Assembly: GCA_013140705.1 (NCBI GenBank)
Contig: JABFSH010000029.1
Location: 1 to 64,000 of the forward strand
Source: Methylococcaceae bacterium
GTDB lineage: Bacteria > Pseudomonadota > Gammaproteobacteria > Methylococcales > Methylomonadaceae
Direction: 5' to 3'
DNA length: 64,000 nucleotides
Both the position numbers and the translations under genes were made by a program. Below, one piece after another: positions 52,632-62,260 of this stretch (positions are counted from its first letter, which is position 1; every line of letters starts with the position of its first letter). The notes under the pieces are model-generated. The model saw nothing but the letters and a program-made list of their open reading frames with translations, ran no database searches and was not told where the DNA came from.

Positions 52632-53297
52632 ATGAAAAAAACTCAGGCAGTGATTTTATTATTATTTTCATCATACCTTTACGCAGCTCAAGCACCATGG
52701 GTTGGCGCTGATCTAAAAGGCCTGCCTTGCACTGGGGAAGGTCAGGGCTATGGCCCTTTTGATTACACCAAATCAAATGAACGCGGCAAAATACCCATCG
52801 TTGAAGCGCACCACTTCACACCTGAAGTTGAAAATCATCTCAAGGGCGAAAGTGGCTACCTAGAAGGTGATCTTGATTACACCCTGCGTGCCGTACCTAA
52901 TCATCATAAGGCCTTACTCAGTGTAATTCGTTACCAGCTCAAGCTAAACAAAAAACTGCTTCTAAAAAACACCCCTTTGCTAACACCGGTGGAATGCTAC
53001 TTGCAACGCGCGATCCATTTCAGTCCCAACGACGCAGCCAGCTTTTCTTTATATGCCTACTATTTGAAAGAGGTTGGTGAGACACAAAAAGCCGCCGATC
53101 TTTACCAAAAAGCCCTGGCTATTGCCCCAGACAATGCAAAAATTCAATATTCCTATAGTCTGCTTTTAATCGATCTACAACAATACGACAAAGCCCTGGA
53201 ATACGCCGAAAAAGCTTATACACACGGCAAACCACCGGAAGGCTTGAAAAACAAACTGATCAAGCTCGGTGTGTGGAAAAAACCCGCCGATAAATAG
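52632..53297 (+). CDS. Exported TPR-repeat protein
   Basis: A 221-residue protein with a signal peptide (TQAVILLLFSSYLYAAQA). The middle is unassigned (WVGADLKGLPCTGEGQGYGP), then at least two tetratricopeptide repeats follow (about 135-205: NDAASFSLYAYYLKEVGETQ, KAADLYQKALAIAPDNAKIQ, YSYSLLLIDLQQYDKALEYA). TPRs bind proteins; in this setting it may help assemble the polysaccharide export machinery. ATG at 52632 (the frame also opens with a TTG just before). Its end overlaps the convergent glycosyltransferase gene by 38 bases. Confidence 0.8.
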   Translation: MKKTQAVILLLFSSYLYAAQAPWVGADLKGLPCTGEGQGYGPFDYTKSNERGKIPIVEAHHFTPEVENHLKGESGYLEGDLDYTLRAVPNHHKALLSVIRYQLKLNKKLLLKNTPLLTPVECYLQRAIHFSPNDAASFSLYAYYLKEVGETQKAADLYQKALAIAPDNAKIQYSYSLLLIDLQQYDKALEYAEKAYTHGKPPEGLKNKLIKLGVWKKPADK

Positions 53298-54300
53298 CCG
53301 CTAAATCCACCGCAACACTATCCCAACTGAATGCCGCAACACTAGCACGGCAAGCTTTAGCCCCAACAGGATTAGCTAACGTTGCACAAATCGCTTGCCG
53401 AATAGCGTCATGATCATTGGGTGCAATTTCGCGCACCATATTTTGCATCAAGCTGATATCCATGCAATGATTTCGCGTCATCACCGCAGGTGTGTCGGCA
53501 GCTAGGGCTTCCAGAACACTTAGCGGCATAACTTCGCTCAGGCTAGGCAAACAAAATACACCTGCCGCCGCATATGCCGAAGCTAACAACGGATTTTCAT
53601 AAGCCAATGAGCCCAAATAAACCACGTGCGGATAAGCCATTAACTGCGCTAAATAAGCTTTTGAAAACTCCAAGCAGGTGCCAATCAACACCACTTTTAG
53701 CCCAGTGTCTTTCAAAGCTTCCGCTAAAGCCAACTGATTTTTATGGCTATTAATAGCCGCCACGCACAACACAAAACCGGGTTCAATATTGAATTTTTCA
53801 CTAAACAAGGCTGGCGTGGCTTCGAAAAAGCGTTTCGGAATGCCGTTAGGAATCACGCTGACTTTTTCCGCTTCGATCAAAAATGCTTCGGTTATCGAAT
53901 TTTTTTCGATCTCCCCCAAAGCAACAATGGCATCACTAGCCAGTAAGCAGTAATGAATTTCCCGATATGTGGTCTGAATATGCCAGCCGGTCAATCTACC
54001 TACAAGCCGATCTAAAAATCGTTCGCGCATTCCGCTAAGACGTGTCCAGTCAGGTCGAATCAGCGGCGAAATCACCACCGGTTTTCCTAAATCTTTGGCT
54101 GCTTCTACTATGCGGTAATTGCCGTTAATCGCCGAAAACACATGCACTAGATCATAAACGGCTAGTTGATCTTGATGTGGATTAATTAACTCGGTTTGAA
54201 TATCCAGCTGATTAAGCGCGGCGATGGTTTCCTTGATTTGAATCTGTAACCCGCCTTGTCGCTGGAACAGCATGGGATAAGATAAAAAGGCAACGCGCAT
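53260..54300 (-). CDS. Glycosyltransferase, family 4
   Basis: A 346-residue GT-B enzyme. Start RVAFLSYPMLFQRQGGLQIQ with the glycine loop, LINPHQDQLAVYDLVHVFSA. The donor domain has VSVIPNGIPKRFF, GFVLCVAAINSHKNQLALAE, and FCLPSLSEVMPLSVLEALAA with the ExxPxxxLEA motif of GT4. Probably adds a sugar to the lipid-linked repeat unit of the exopolysaccharide. Two bases separate it from the next glycosyltransferase gene upstream. The end overlaps the TPR gene on the other strand. Confidence 0.9.
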   Translation of the reverse strand: MRVAFLSYPMLFQRQGGLQIQIKETIAALNQLDIQTELINPHQDQLAVYDLVHVFSAINGNYRIVEAAKDLGKPVVISPLIRPDWTRLSGMRERFLDRLVGRLTGWHIQTTYREIHYCLLASDAIVALGEIEKNSITEAFLIEAEKVSVIPNGIPKRFFEATPALFSEKFNIEPGFVLCVAAINSHKNQLALAEALKDTGLKVVLIGTCLEFSKAYLAQLMAYPHVVYLGSLAYENPLLASAYAAAGVFCLPSLSEVMPLSVLEALAADTPAVMTRNHCMDISLMQNMVREIAPNDHDAIRQAICATLANPVGAKACRASVAAFSWDSVAVDLAAIYRRVFSTHRA

Positions 54301-54302
54301 AG

Positions 54303-55457
54303 CTAGAGTATGGCTTGATAAAAATCTTTAATCTTATTTTCCCAATTCTCTCGAGAATATTTTTCGGCCGCCTCGATTGAACCAGCTAAGGCCATTTCCT
54401 CTCTTTTGCAGTTATCTTCAATAAGATTCGCAATCGCCTCTACAATTTTATTCTCATCCCCAGCATGAACTAAAATTCCAGATGAACTATTTATGAAAAC
54501 TTCGTGAGAACCCGGCACATCCGTTGCCACAACGGGCACACCACAAGCCATTGCTTCTATAGTTGCTAGACTTAAACCCTCCCTAATACTAAGTAGCACA
54601 AATAAATCGAAGGCGGGCAAAATTTCTTCAATATTATTTTGAAATCCCCAAAAAAGCACACATTTTGACAATCCAAGTTGATTTGCTTGTTCACGGCATT
54701 GTTTTTCAAGAGGACCTTCGCCAACAATGGCGAGCCGGGAATTTGGGAAGCGCTTATTTAATTGTCCAAAGACAGCAATAAGCAAATCGGGTCTTTTTTG
54801 TTTATCCAAACGCCCAGAAAATCCCAATAATAATTGATTATCAGTAATCGAAAATTTGGCACGAGTTTGTTGGCGTCTTTCATTACTTGGCTGAAATCGC
54901 TTTGTATCAACGAAATTATAAATCGTTTCCAAACGTGTATCATTATGAATATATTTTTGGTAGGTACTCAAAAAACTATCTAAAGCCTGTTGTGAAACAG
55001 CGTATAGGCCTTTCACCGATTCGAATGCTTGCTGCATTAAATCGTCGTGCCAGGGAAGGTATTTATGTGCAGGAAAAACATTATGAACACTTAACACACA
55101 GGGAACATTACATTTATGTGCCAACCAAAGCCGAGTACACCCCATCTCAGTCCAACAGTAAAAAATATGAATCAAGGATGGTTTCATTTTTTTTATGTAA
55201 CGACACCAAAAAATCTCTGCAAGTAATTTTTTTTGCCGTCGCCACCTCCACTCTTCAAAAAACATAGGCGGATTGTAATATGTCGCTGAAATATCATACG
55301 CGGCTAAGTCATTAATTAATTTTTCTGAATTTGGGAAACTGCTGATCCCGACTGCAACATCATAATTCATCGACTTTAGGTATACCGCTTCTTGTACAAT
55401 TCTTTTTTCCATACCGCCATACTGACCCGAATAGCTTAATAATAATATTTTTTGCAT
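54303..55457 (-). CDS. Glycosyltransferase, family 4
   Basis: A 384-residue GT-B glycosyltransferase: LLLSYSGQYGGMEKRIVQEA at the start, LLLGFSGRLDKQKRPDLLIA and RLAIVGEGPLEKQCREQANQ in the donor domain. Nucleotide-sugar signature FVLLSIREGLSLATIEAMAC with Glu-x7-Glu, then GVPVVATDVPGS. A typical member and probably part of the same polymer pathway. Follows the family 2 enzyme by 13 bases. AT-richer than the genes around ksgA, which fits a variable polysaccharide locus. Confidence 0.93.
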   Translation of the reverse strand: MQKILLLSYSGQYGGMEKRIVQEAVYLKSMNYDVAVGISSFPNSEKLINDLAAYDISATYYNPPMFFEEWRWRRQKKLLAEIFWCRYIKKMKPSLIHIFYCWTEMGCTRLWLAHKCNVPCVLSVHNVFPAHKYLPWHDDLMQQAFESVKGLYAVSQQALDSFLSTYQKYIHNDTRLETIYNFVDTKRFQPSNERRQQTRAKFSITDNQLLLGFSGRLDKQKRPDLLIAVFGQLNKRFPNSRLAIVGEGPLEKQCREQANQLGLSKCVLFWGFQNNIEEILPAFDLFVLLSIREGLSLATIEAMACGVPVVATDVPGSHEVFINSSSGILVHAGDENKIVEAIANLIEDNCKREEMALAGSIEAAEKYSRENWENKIKDFYQAIL

Positions 55458-55470
55458 TTAAAAGTTCTAT

Positions 55471-56670
55471 TCATGATATAGATTTAATTAGTAAAAAACG
55501 TCGTATTAAATATTTTAGTTCTGAAAATCCAAGTAAAATAAAAATACATCTTAGAATGGAGAATACTAATTTTTTTTCTTTTCTAAGTTGATAGTAAAAG
55601 CTTTTGATAAACTCTATCTTTAAGCAATGACCCATCTGGCTTTTAGAACAAATCTCGTTAATCTTCCTAATCAAACTAACATTTTTTATTAAACCCTCGT
55701 AAACTGATGGGTTCGGAGGTGCCATGGTCATTTGACAATTACACTTGTCTTCAAGCGATAGATTTAAATAATTATTTTTCCCCAAAGCATCAAGATCCGC
55801 TAAAACATATTCCCAAAGACCTTTTCTACTCATAACGCAAATCCTATACAGAAGAGCTGTCTTTTTTAAATCCGGACTCAACTCATTATTGAGACAATGA
55901 ATTTCATGTTTTCCAGGGTAAATGTAGTCGGTTAACTTTAAAATCTCATATAGTTTGCAAAATATAATCTGGTCGTAGTAATTCCATACGGTATATCTTT
56001 CGATATGTTTATGCTTACTTTCTGAAGACCCCCGCATTCCTTTATGATGTCTTCTTATTGTCAAAGGTATGTCAATTAATTTCCCATGATAAAACTGTGA
56101 AAGACGAAGAATCATATCATAATCTTGGGCTCTTATTAATTCTTCATCAAACCCCCCTAAAGTAATATAACAACTTGTTTTAACAAGCATTCCTTGTTGG
56201 AGTATAAAACAACCAAGTAACAGTCGTTGAAATAACCCGAAATCAACATCTTTAGGTATTTTACTTTCTTCGTATATATCTAATACTTCATTAGCTTCAT
56301 AGTGTCTGCTATATGTAAAACAAACATTTTCATTGCTTTTAAATGCCGAGAAATGAAGCTCTAAAGCATTCTCACATGCTATATCATCATCATCGAATAT
56401 CCATACATAATCGTATTTAATAAACTGCATGGCATAATTCAAAGCTGAAGATTTACCACCGTTTTCTTTCGATAAAAAAAGAATTCTGTCCAGATAAGGC
56501 TCAATTACTTGTATTGTATTATCCGTCGAACCATCGTCAACAACAATTACCTGAGCAGGGCACAAAGTCTGATTTAGAATGCTTTCTAATGTTTGAGGCA
56601 AGTACTCCGACCTATTAAAGGTAGGGATGATTACAGTAACTTTAAAATTGTAATTATCATTGAATTTCAT
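55471..56670 (-). CDS. Glycosyltransferase, family 2
   Basis: A 399-residue GT-A inverting glycosyltransferase: FKVTVIIPTFNRSEYLPQTL, IVVDDGSTDNTIQVI (nucleotide site), NGGKSSALNYA, VWIFDDDDIAC (the metal DxD). Then comes the acceptor helical region, and the C-terminal 100 residues are hydrophobic-basic. It may start or extend the repeat unit. No strong ribosome site. The upstream 950 bases hold only a transposase remnant, so its promoter probably lies at 56671-56780 (AT-rich). Confidence 0.92.
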   Translation of the reverse strand: MKFNDNYNFKVTVIIPTFNRSEYLPQTLESILNQTLCPAQVIVVDDGSTDNTIQVIEPYLDRILFLSKENGGKSSALNYAMQFIKYDYVWIFDDDDIACENALELHFSAFKSNENVCFTYSRHYEANEVLDIYEESKIPKDVDFGLFQRLLLGCFILQQGMLVKTSCYITLGGFDEELIRAQDYDMILRLSQFYHGKLIDIPLTIRRHHKGMRGSSESKHKHIERYTVWNYYDQIIFCKLYEILKLTDYIYPGKHEIHCLNNELSPDLKKTALLYRICVMSRKGLWEYVLADLDALGKNNYLNLSLEDKCNCQMTMAPPNPSVYEGLIKNVSLIRKINEICSKSQMGHCLKIEFIKSFYYQLRKEKKLVFSILRCIFILLGFSELKYLIRRFLLIKSIS

Positions 56671-56794
56671 AAAATCTTTAATTTTTTATGGATATTAACA
56701 AGTTACAGGTTTAAGAAAAACCGTGGGATGCAAAACACAAAGCTAAAATAAACGATTCGGAATTTGATTCTCCAAAAGCCAACTCATTCGATAT

Positions 56795-57290
56795 CAAAAC
56801 TCGACCAAATTTTTGGCAAATAGCGTGCTGATATCACGTGGTAAGTTCCGAGTAGAAAGCTCTAAATTTCTAATCACGACATGAACCCATGGCAACCCTT
56901 CACTTGCCAGTTCAAGATGATATTTTAGCAACCTGAGGTGTTTCCCGGCAGTTCTTTCAGTGCAGCGAGCATCAGCACTCAAGATCTGCGGGGCCAAAGG
57001 TCTGTGCGCGACAGAATAACGCTTGCTGAGGGCACTACGTCAGACAAGACGCGCCAATGAGTTTGGTTAACCGCAAAAGTCGAAATACTGCCTTTGCCTG
57101 GTGCCAACCCCGTAGAGACTCCAAAACATTTCACCAAGGGCAATTTCGTATTATGAAACAAAGTCCCCGCTGTTCTTGAAGACTGATGGCCACAGAACAA
57201 TCAAAGACATGCCGAGTCAGGAGTAACCAAGCTTTCTCACGCTGACAGTGGGGCAACGAAACCCTGCCATCTCATTTTGATGATCGCTTG
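56795..57290 (-). pseudogene. Degraded IS1595-family transposase
   Basis: Minus-strand translation in several frames gives, in order, EMAGFRCP (zinc-ribbon start), CGHQSSRTAGTLFHNTKLPL, GSISTFAV, and at the end LPWVHVVIRNLEL with FAKNLVEF, the C-terminal pattern of IS1595-type enzymes. Frameshifts, stops and an internal loss leave about 500 bases of an approximately 900-base gene. No ends were identified. The rest of the interval 56671-57616 is AT-rich; repeated caatatattt units stand at 57570-57600. Confidence 0.65.
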
Positions 57291-57616
57291 AAGACAGGTT
57301 GTTTATTCGAAAAGTGTGGATGCCATTCCCCAAAACTCGTAATTTCGGTTTGCATAATCGCTCTTCACTTAAGTAATCCAACATTTCGATGGCTTAACCT
57401 TAATAGCCATTAATATTTTTAATCCATTGACTTTTCACAGACAATCGAAATAAATGACTTACCAAGTAAAAAATGAATGTAAGTTATTGATAATTTTTAG
57501 TCAGTGCTTAACATTAGTTATCAAGTTTGATTGAAAAATTCCTCTCATTACCTACCAATTTTTGTACTTTCAATATATTTCAATATATTTCAATATAATT
57601 TAGTGACGGACTTCAT

Positions 57617-58711
57617 CTAAGTCACTAGCAGCTTAAGTCGTGAATTTATTGAAAAAAGGAAGCTAAAGCCTATCGACAACAAATACACAAACACGGTTAA
57701 AACAAAAAACATAAAGTTATCTATGCTTAAATGAGTTATATCGATTGCGTATCGAATATGATCAAGCACAAGTACATGTAAAACGTACACACCCAAAGAA
57801 AGATTACCTAAATTTGAAAAAAAAGATTGTTCGCTACGAAATCCTAAAAATAACAAAAAAACACCGACTGCCATAATAGGTGTTCCAAACATAAATTCGT
57901 AATGAATTGCACGAGGAAATTTGGATGTTAACAAAATATATTCAAAGTACTGAGTAAAAAAGCCTATACCTACCAACAATAGAGAAGGTTGCCACGGCAA
58001 TTTTAATTTTGTGATAGAGAAATACCAGCCTAATGAAACAAATAAAGCTGAAGCAAAAGGGCCATTCCTTGAAGTGAATGGCATGTGAAAACCAATTCCT
58101 GTCTCAGAATACCCTCCCCCTAATACACATATAATGTATTGTATCAATGCAAGACCAAAAACAAATTTTATGCTGATCTTGGATGTTAGGAACAGGTAAA
58201 CGAAAGCTAAAGCTAGGCTCTCTAGATACCACAAATGGCCGTAAAAGCCTTGGAGCAATACTTTACAAGGATGTGTCACAATTTGATAAAAATCCCAATA
58301 TTTTATCCTTAAATAACCCACCTTTTGTAAACCAGAGCAATTAAGTGGAATCATAAGATAAAAAAAGTTCCAGAATAAAAATAAAACCAAAATTCTTTTT
58401 AAGGTCTTAAAAAATAGTTTATTTTGTATAATTTTTTCCCCTGCGAAATACCCTGACATGATAAAAAAACAAGGGACGGCAAACCGTGCAATATTATTTA
58501 ATATCCCATAAATCAAGCTATTTTGTTTGTCGACCATGATGGGCATGGCATGTAAAACTATGACAAAGTAAATAGCCACAATTTTGAGAAAATCTAAATT
58601 AGCGAAACGTTGTTTAACTTCGTTCATTTTTAAGGCGTGAATAAGTAGCCAAGGATAATGCGCATCATTGCTGCACGATAGCAAATTTGTACGCACAATT
58701 GTCCAATCCAT
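57617..58711 (-). CDS. Acyltransferase 3 family membrane protein
   Basis: A 364-residue membrane acyltransferase (OafA/WecH-like) with about ten helices: FANLDFLKIVAIYFVIVLHA with the catalytic His in the first helix, FAVPCFFIMSGYFAG, and a C-terminal LGVYVLHVLVLD. Such enzymes O-acetylate or acylate exported sugars. The ATG at 58711 overlaps the upstream methyltransferase stop (TAATG) with GGTGAG upstream. An ATG at 58627 (MNEVKQRFANLDF) would give the more usual short start. AT-rich. Probably modifies the exopolysaccharide. Confidence 0.88.
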   Translation of the reverse strand: MDWTIVRTNLLSCSNDAHYPWLLIHALKMNEVKQRFANLDFLKIVAIYFVIVLHAMPIMVDKQNSLIYGILNNIARFAVPCFFIMSGYFAGEKIIQNKLFFKTLKRILVLFLFWNFFYLMIPLNCSGLQKVGYLRIKYWDFYQIVTHPCKVLLQGFYGHLWYLESLALAFVYLFLTSKISIKFVFGLALIQYIICVLGGGYSETGIGFHMPFTSRNGPFASALFVSLGWYFSITKLKLPWQPSLLLVGIGFFTQYFEYILLTSKFPRAIHYEFMFGTPIMAVGVFLLFLGFRSEQSFFSNLGNLSLGVYVLHVLVLDHIRYAIDITHLSIDNFMFFVLTVFVYLLSIGFSFLFSINSRLKLLVT

Positions 58712-59472
58712 TATGCCAAGCTCACCGCGCCTTTTTCGCAATTATGTTTTTCCGCATGTAAATTTGGGAACTTACTCATCCAAATGTTGATGATTTCCTG
58801 TTCATCAGGCCGGTCAGCATCATCCAGAAACACCATGGCGTTTTTATTTAATAAAGGCAACAATAAGGGCCCAGCTGGATACCGTGCACAGCAGTTTAAA
58901 TTTGCGGGTGGGCCATCGATGATCAACATGTCGATTTGCTTGCTTTGAATTTCATCATCCAGCTTATACCAACGATAGCTTTGCCCAGCAAAACTATAAT
59001 CTTGTAATGGCGCATCAATCACTGTTGACCAACCCTGCAAGCCATGCTTTATCAATGCTTGGCGGGTCTTCTCTGCATAGTGAACATCATGCTCCAAACT
59101 ATAAACATGGCCTTTACCGTTTTGTTTGGCACTTTGAGCAAGCACTATTGTAGAAGCTCCGGAACTGCATTCAACGATCACTTCTGGTTGTTGCCGATGT
59201 ACATGTTCAGCTAGCAGCAATAAAAAATCCGGAGAGGCAGCCCAACCTCTTAGCGGCGGTAATGCGTAGGTTAAATTTAACCGACGATCCAATGCGGTAA
59301 AGGCTTGGAGTTGTTGATAGGTTAAATTCAGTGTATCGGGAAATCGTTGATATTGGTTTTGTAAGTCATATTGCATTAAATGTACACGTCTGACTTTATG
59401 AAATGTATACGCCGATAATGCAATTGATAGCAACAATAGAGCAATTATGAAAATTTCAACCGTTAAAATCAT
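58711..59472 (-). CDS. Class I SAM-dependent methyltransferase, membrane-anchored
   Basis: A 253-residue protein with an N-terminal membrane helix (EIFIIALLLLSIALSAYTF). The rest has a Rossmann-type SAM-binding fold of the Methyltransf_24 kind: PEVIVECSSGASTIVLAQSA with GxSS glycine-rich site, VYSLEHDVHYAEKTRQAL, DMLIIDGPPANL and MVFLDDADRPDEQEI. Probably methylates a sugar or the reducing end of the polymer at the inner membrane. The start overlaps the flippase end by 17 bases; the stop overlaps the acyltransferase start. Confidence 0.87.
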   Translation of the reverse strand: MILTVEIFIIALLLLSIALSAYTFHKVRRVHLMQYDLQNQYQRFPDTLNLTYQQLQAFTALDRRLNLTYALPPLRGWAASPDFLLLLAEHVHRQQPEVIVECSSGASTIVLAQSAKQNGKGHVYSLEHDVHYAEKTRQALIKHGLQGWSTVIDAPLQDYSFAGQSYRWYKLDDEIQSKQIDMLIIDGPPANLNCCARYPAGPLLLPLLNKNAMVFLDDADRPDEQEIINIWMSKFPNLHAEKHNCEKGAVSLA

Positions 59473-60931
59473 CGCGCTTCCTTAAAGATACGGGTTTATG
59501 TGAGAGTTTGGTTTTCGATAATATCTTATCCAGCTCTTGACAAAGAGGATGTCGAGTAATAATAACGCCTATCAACCATCCCACGGTTAACCCAGAACCA
59601 TTAATAGCCAATTCCTGAATGGGACTGAATATTTTGGGTAAGTAGTGGAAAAATAACACCGGAATTATCATGCACATCAAAGTAATCAACAAACTATTAA
59701 GATTATGCAACAGTAATTTTCCTAGGGTTAGTCCAATAGTTTGATTGAGGTACCTTAAAGTAACCCACAAATTCAAAACATAAATTGCAATTAATGCGTA
59801 ACAAGTCATTTCTATACTGACCGAGGCCGCATAAAATACCAAACCGGCACGCGTTGTTTGCACAATGAGTTCACTTCGCAAAATTTTGTTGATTTGCCCC
59901 ATTGCCAGCAATGCGTTGGTTGACAAATTCCACAATGCACCTATTGCGCCAGCAACCACTAAAATTTTCACCAATGGCACTGCCTCATCCCATTGGTCAC
60001 CAAACATTAAACGCACAATAGATTGAGCATACAAACCCAAAAACGCATAAAACGGCCAGGCAAAGGCAGTCACATAATTAACCGACTGCAGATAAGCTTT
60101 GAGTAAATCTCTGTCTTCTCGCACCGCTTGAGCAAAGGCCGGAAAGGCCACTTTGCGCACTGCATCCATCATATCGCGATGAAATAAATAAATTAATCCT
60201 TGCGCACGGCTGTATAGCGCAACTGCATGAAATCCAAGAAAACGTCCCAAAATCAGGTCGTTCATGTTCATGGCAATTTCCGTGACAATTGCAGAGATGC
60301 TGGACTGCACACCAAAACGAGCAATTCGCCGCCATTCTTTAAATCCAGGCAACAACCAGGCATCTTTGGGGCGATTGGCTGTAACCAGTAACATGGTACA
60401 AAGCAAGCTGGCTACAGAAGCCCACGCCATACTTAAATAGCTATACCCGGAAGCAGCCAAACTAAGTGATATGGTGAACTGGGTAATGCAGCTCATCAAA
60501 TTAATACGAAACAAAACAGTAAACTGCATATCGCGGCGTAATAAGGCCAAAATCGGTGCACTAAATGGCAGCATGATAAAATTCAGGCATTGCACGGCAA
60601 TGAGGTCGTTCAATCCAGGTTCGTGGTAAAACGACACAGCCCACGGTCTAATTGCATACAATAAAGCCCCCGCTGTCCAACTAGTGATAAAAGTGATACT
60701 TAATGCTGAACGGATTCTGTCTCTGGTTAATTCTCGTTCCTGTATCAAATAATTGCCTACCCCGAAATCTCGTAACATTTGTGCGATACCTGTTACCGCG
60801 GATGCCACTGAATAAATACCGATTTCTTTAGGTGTTAATAACCTGGCTATAAACATTATGCCAACAAAACTAATCGCTAATGTGGCGTATTTTTCTGCAA
60901 AGGTGATCAAGATGGATTTTCTAATACTCAC
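59456..60931 (-). CDS. Wzx-like oligosaccharide flippase
   Basis: A 491-residue polytopic protein of the MOP/polysaccharide-transport superfamily, with 12-14 helices: AEKYATLAISFVGIMFIARL, LTPKEIGIYSVASAVTGIAQ, MLRDFGVGNYLIQE. The conserved FxLxxxP-type region is at ALYSRAQGLIYLFHRDM. It moves lipid-linked repeat units across the inner membrane. Starts with GTG at 60931, overlapping the O-antigen-ligase-like gene by 11 bases. It is paired with that gene and the CapK-like ligase in one unit. Confidence 0.92.
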   Translation of the reverse strand: MSIRKSILITFAEKYATLAISFVGIMFIARLLTPKEIGIYSVASAVTGIAQMLRDFGVGNYLIQERELTRDRIRSALSITFITSWTAGALLYAIRPWAVSFYHEPGLNDLIAVQCLNFIMLPFSAPILALLRRDMQFTVLFRINLMSCITQFTISLSLAASGYSYLSMAWASVASLLCTMLLVTANRPKDAWLLPGFKEWRRIARFGVQSSISAIVTEIAMNMNDLILGRFLGFHAVALYSRAQGLIYLFHRDMMDAVRKVAFPAFAQAVREDRDLLKAYLQSVNYVTAFAWPFYAFLGLYAQSIVRLMFGDQWDEAVPLVKILVVAGAIGALWNLSTNALLAMGQINKILRSELIVQTTRAGLVFYAASVSIEMTCYALIAIYVLNLWVTLRYLNQTIGLTLGKLLLHNLNSLLITLMCMIIPVLFFHYLPKIFSPIQELAINGSGLTVGWLIGVIITRHPLCQELDKILSKTKLSHKPVSLRKRDDFNG

Positions 60932-62228
60932 GAGGTCGAACCCTTGTGGCTTGATTAAGCACTTGCCTGTTTAAGGACTTTATTTTGATTGGAACTGCCA
61001 ATTTTGTAGCAACGATACTTTCGAGAATGATCACAATACTGATTAAATGCCAAGGCAGGTCGAAGTATGACAAACTTAAAAAAGCCCCTCCAACCAAATA
61101 AGCGATAAAACCAACCTGCAACATTTTTGCCAAGCTATGAAATTGTTTTAACTCCTCATTTTTGGCCGTTTGCTTAATGATCCCTCCCAGCTTGCGCCAA
61201 GCCATAAAGTAAATAAGCAAATAGATGAATAACCCAATCCATCCATGATCAGCCAAAATAGTAAAGTAAATACTATGCGCTGCATGCACATCATTGGGGT
61301 TTGGCGCATAGAGTGCAAATGTTTGTGGAGACCAAGACTCAAAACCGACACCTAACAAGTTATCATTGGCTGCATTAAAGGCATATTTCCAGGCATTAAT
61401 CCGCCCCATAGCCGAACCATCTTCCTGGTAATTTTCAATGCTTCCCATTCTTTGATGCCAGGATTCCGGCATAAAAGTGAATAGACTGATGGCTAGTATG
61501 GCTATTAATACTCCAGAGACCACCTTGCTATTACTTTTTGTCCAGTAAAAAGCCCCTACCGCCATAATGGCTAAAAATGCACCTCTGGATTGACTTCCCA
61601 CCACAGTAAACAAGCTAAAAACGATTGCCATAATCAAGCCTTGCTTTATCCATTTCTTATCATTGATCTGTATGAGATATACCATCAAGGGTATTACCAT
61701 CAGCACGGCAACAGCCAATCCATTATTATCTTCTATATAGGTTCCACTTGGCCCCCAAACCTTAAAGCCGCCTCCCGTCAGCAATGTAAATAAACCACCT
61801 TTGACACTGTAATAGCCGATAGATAAAACAATCGCCCAGATTAATTTGTTCAGTTTATCCATGTCAGTAATTAACATCATGGTTAAAAAGACAATGAGCT
61901 GAATTTTAATGACCTGTTTGTATTGCAAGGCGGCTTCTGGCGGAAAATAGGCAAATAGGGTTGTTATCCCCATAAAGAGAATAAAAACTATCCAGATCGA
62001 TGTTAATCCGTTGAGAGGAAACTTCTTCGTTTCTTTAGACAACAGCATCGACGTTAACAACACAAGCGCTGTGACTTGCGCCAGCGGTGCATTCAACGCA
62101 AAGCCATAACACAACCGATGCGGGCTCATGTAACTTAGCCATGACCACAGTAAAACACCGAAATAGGGTCTTTTGAGGGTATAAATCCACCCTACGATGC
62201 AAATTAGTGTTACTAAAATATCGCGCAT
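60921..62228 (-). CDS. O-antigen-ligase/polymerase-like protein, exosortase-A associated
   Basis: A 435-residue membrane protein with about 11 helices and the Wzy_C/O-ligase loop region. Start MRDILVTLICIVGWIYTLKR, PYFGVLLWSWLSYMSPHRLC, then PSGTYIEDNNGLAVAVLMVI, SQSRGAFLAIMAVGAF, and the long outside loop PNDVHAAHSIYFTILADHGW with the catalytic-type His. It matches the TIGR03097-type 'putative O-glycosylation ligase' that goes with exosortase A, used to join or polymerise polymer units on proteins or lipids. Overlaps the flippase start. Confidence 0.92.
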   Translation of the reverse strand: MRDILVTLICIVGWIYTLKRPYFGVLLWSWLSYMSPHRLCYGFALNAPLAQVTALVLLTSMLLSKETKKFPLNGLTSIWIVFILFMGITTLFAYFPPEAALQYKQVIKIQLIVFLTMMLITDMDKLNKLIWAIVLSIGYYSVKGGLFTLLTGGGFKVWGPSGTYIEDNNGLAVAVLMVIPLMVYLIQINDKKWIKQGLIMAIVFSLFTVVGSQSRGAFLAIMAVGAFYWTKSNSKVVSGVLIAILAISLFTFMPESWHQRMGSIENYQEDGSAMGRINAWKYAFNAANDNLLGVGFESWSPQTFALYAPNPNDVHAAHSIYFTILADHGWIGLFIYLLIYFMAWRKLGGIIKQTAKNEELKQFHSLAKMLQVGFIAYLVGGAFLSLSYFDLPWHLISIVIILESIVATKLAVPIKIKSLNRQVLNQATRVRPREY

Positions 62229-62260
62229 TGAATGTAGTTGTTGCTAATACTTCGGCTTAT

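Noticed and set aside
56794-57200. Two minus-strand frames of 67 and 73 codons before the family 2 glycosyltransferase
   Set aside because: They are frame-broken parts of one IS1595-type transposase, not separate genes.
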